DNA of 6,363 bases from CAZVWH01 sp964631175 (lineage in GTDB: Bacteria; Planctomycetota; Phycisphaerae; Sedimentisphaerales; Anaerobacaceae). The position numbers were made by a program, and so were the translations under genes. The stretch's first letter is position 1; the number at the start of each line of letters is the position of its first letter. Location of the stretch: NCBI GenBank assembly GCA_964631175.1, contig CAZVWH010000133.1, forward strand, positions 1 through 6,363, in the 5' to 3' direction. Shown piece after piece: positions 5,516 through 6,363 of the stretch. The notes beneath the pieces are model-generated. The model was not told where the DNA came from. It searched no databases and saw only the letters and a program-made list of their open reading frames with translations.

Positions 5516-5936
5516 AAAATGACCCAAATTCAACACAGCCCCTCGGACTCTCGACCGATAAGGCCGTGAAAGGTTTTATTTTTTCTTCATAAGGCTACAG
5601 TTTCACCGGATAAAAATCTCTTAAGGAAACGCCGTTCTGGGCATCCATCCTTTAACATTACTTCTCGATGGGTAAGGTATGGCATTGCCATTCCTTGAAG
5701 CCGCCTTCCAACTCCATCACTGGAAAATTGTTCTCTGCAAAATGTTTTGCAGTCTTGTCTGCCAAATGACAGACGTGCAAATAGCAGCACAAGTTATCGA
5801 AGTTCTCTTATGAGCTATTTTTTGCGGCCTTTCCTGCTTTAGTACCTCTAATGTTTTGTGCACCCAGACGCTGAAAAGGCTGTGAAAAATGCAAATCCCG
5901 GCACAAAACTCCAGCTCTGTGCTGAGCCGGATGTAC
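5516..5936. other. Intergenic, palindrome-bearing, no convincing gene
   Basis: No frame here has a ribosome binding site plus plausible protein composition. The longest is a GTG-started 67-codon frame on the - strand (5587-5790), rich in Arg and Cys, with no recognisable domain and overlapping all three palindromes in the tract. The palindromes are AAGG-T-ATGGC / GCCAT-T-CCTT (5674-5696), CTGCAAAA-TG-TTTTGCAG (5735-5752) and GTCTG / CAGAC (5757-5774). The tract may be a decayed gene or non-coding. Confidence 0.45.
5735..5752. repeat. Perfect 18-bp palindrome CTGCAAAATGTTTTGCAG
   Basis: Two 8-bp arms around a central TG. It could be a dimeric regulator site or the top of an RNA hairpin. No promoter is close enough to favour an operator role; the argH promoter is about 185 bp away. 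Confidence 0.5.
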
Positions 5937-5965
5937 TTGACATAGATAATGGCTGCTCGTATGAT
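5937..5965 (+). promoter_or_regulatory. Near-consensus sigma70-type promoter of argH
   Basis: A perfect -35 TTGACA (5937-5942) and TATGAT (5960-5965, 5/6) are separated by exactly 17 bp. The start of transcription would be near 5972, about 28 nt before the argH ATG. It is the best promoter in the window and shows argH is transcribed on its own here. I recognise no arginine-repressor-type palindrome overlapping it. Confidence 0.75.
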
Positions 5966-5999
5966 TTAAACAAAAGAGACTTTTTTGGGAGCATATATA

Positions 6000-6363
6000 A
6001 TGTCCAAGGTCAAGAAGAGCTGGGAGGAGCGGTTAGCTGGTGAGCCTGATGAGTTGACGGTTGACTTTGTAGAGTCGCTTTCTTACGACAAACGCCTTTA
6101 CAAATACGATATCGTCGGCTCAATCGCACACGCGCAAATGCTGGCACAACAAAAGCTAATTACTAAAGATGAATTCAGGCAGATCAAAGCCGGGCTAATC
6201 GAAATCAGTGAGGAAATCGAGAAAGGGCGGTTCAAATTCGATAAAAGATACGAAGACATTCACATGGCTATAGAAGCCGCACTGATTGTAAAAATCGGAA
6301 AGGCCGGCGAAAAGCTTCACACCGGCAGAAGCCGGAACGACCAGGTTGCTACCGACATCCGGC
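6000..6363 (+). CDS. argH: Argininosuccinate lyase, N-terminal part
   Basis: Catalyses the last step of arginine synthesis, splitting argininosuccinate into arginine and fumarate. It belongs to the fumarase/aspartase superfamily and is a cytoplasmic homotetramer. The 121 residues visible are about a quarter of the usual length (about 460), and the window ends inside the gene. Family features include DIVGSIAHAQML (37-48), EDIHMAIEAAL (85-95) and the highly conserved KLHTGRSRNDQVATD (105-119), which belongs to the substrate-binding region. The start is ATG at 6000, with GGGAG (5987-5991) 8 nt upstream; the protein begins MSKVKKSWEERLAGEPDE, a typical ArgH opening. No argG lies immediately upstream, only repeat-bearing intergenic DNA, and the gene has its own strong promoter at 5937-5965. 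Confidence 0.96.
   Translation, partial: MSKVKKSWEERLAGEPDELTVDFVESLSYDKRLYKYDIVGSIAHAQMLAQQKLITKDEFRQIKAGLIEISEEIEKGRFKFDKRYEDIHMAIEAALIVKIGKAGEKLHTGRSRNDQVATDIR

Noticed and set aside
5587..5790. GTG-started - strand frame of 67 codons
   Set aside because: No ribosome binding site, Arg/Cys-rich composition and it spans three palindromes. It could be a decayed gene but cannot be supported as coding.
5858..6043. GTG-started + strand frame of 61 codons
   Set aside because: It runs through the argH promoter and overlaps the argH start in another frame, with no ribosome binding site and no recognisable sequence.
1..6363. tRNA or rRNA genes
   Set aside because: I found no T-loop (GGTTCGA-type) with a matching acceptor stem and no rRNA signature on either strand.

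Overview
The window reads as a piece of a planctomycete chromosome, most likely from the Phycisphaerae/Sedimentisphaerales side of the phylum. The main reason is the large modular secreted protein at the left end. Its series of domains (CBM9-like, 'TYYWRID' fibronectin-like repeats, PA14, a split carbohydrate-binding-like domain with an inserted DUF1349-like sandwich) is one I associate with those polysaccharide-degrading planctomycetes. This placement comes from remembered family knowledge, not from a search. A run of exactly 100 Ns (5043-5142) is a scaffold-gap placeholder, so the window is two contigs joined at unknown distance, probably a draft or metagenome assembly.

Layout, left to right. 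(1) 1-3029, + strand: C-terminal part of the modular surface/secreted protein, followed by a strong intrinsic terminator (3044-3104). (2) 3110-3733, - strand: an FMN reductase-type flavoprotein with a compact four-cysteine motif, convergent with the first gene. (3) 3750-3974: a GC-rich block made almost entirely of hairpins, in two consecutive branched units. A good sigma70-type promoter at 4000-4028 on the - strand would place this whole block in a leader of about 260 nt for the flavoprotein mRNA. (4) 4078-4308, - strand: a 76-residue protein with two membrane helices. (5) 4309-4823: AT-rich intergenic DNA with an orphan + strand intrinsic terminator preceded by a TATAAT box, giving a candidate small RNA of about 145 nt. 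(6) 4824-5042, + strand: start of a small secreted Gly/aromatic-rich protein with a perfect Shine-Dalgarno, cut by the gap. (7) 5143-5936: no convincing gene; a second hairpin-repeat cluster (5271-5510) and three smaller palindromes (5674-5774). (8) 5937-6363: a near-consensus promoter and the N-terminal quarter of argininosuccinate lyase (argH).

The genes do not form one pathway. Polymer binding (left), a redox flavoprotein, a small membrane protein and arginine biosynthesis (right) are separate units, each with its own signals. I see no defence system, CRISPR array, transposase gene, tRNA or rRNA. The most unusual content is the non-coding DNA: compound nested palindromes sharing small hairpin cores on both sides of the scaffold gap, one cluster lying between a promoter and its gene, plus the candidate small RNA.
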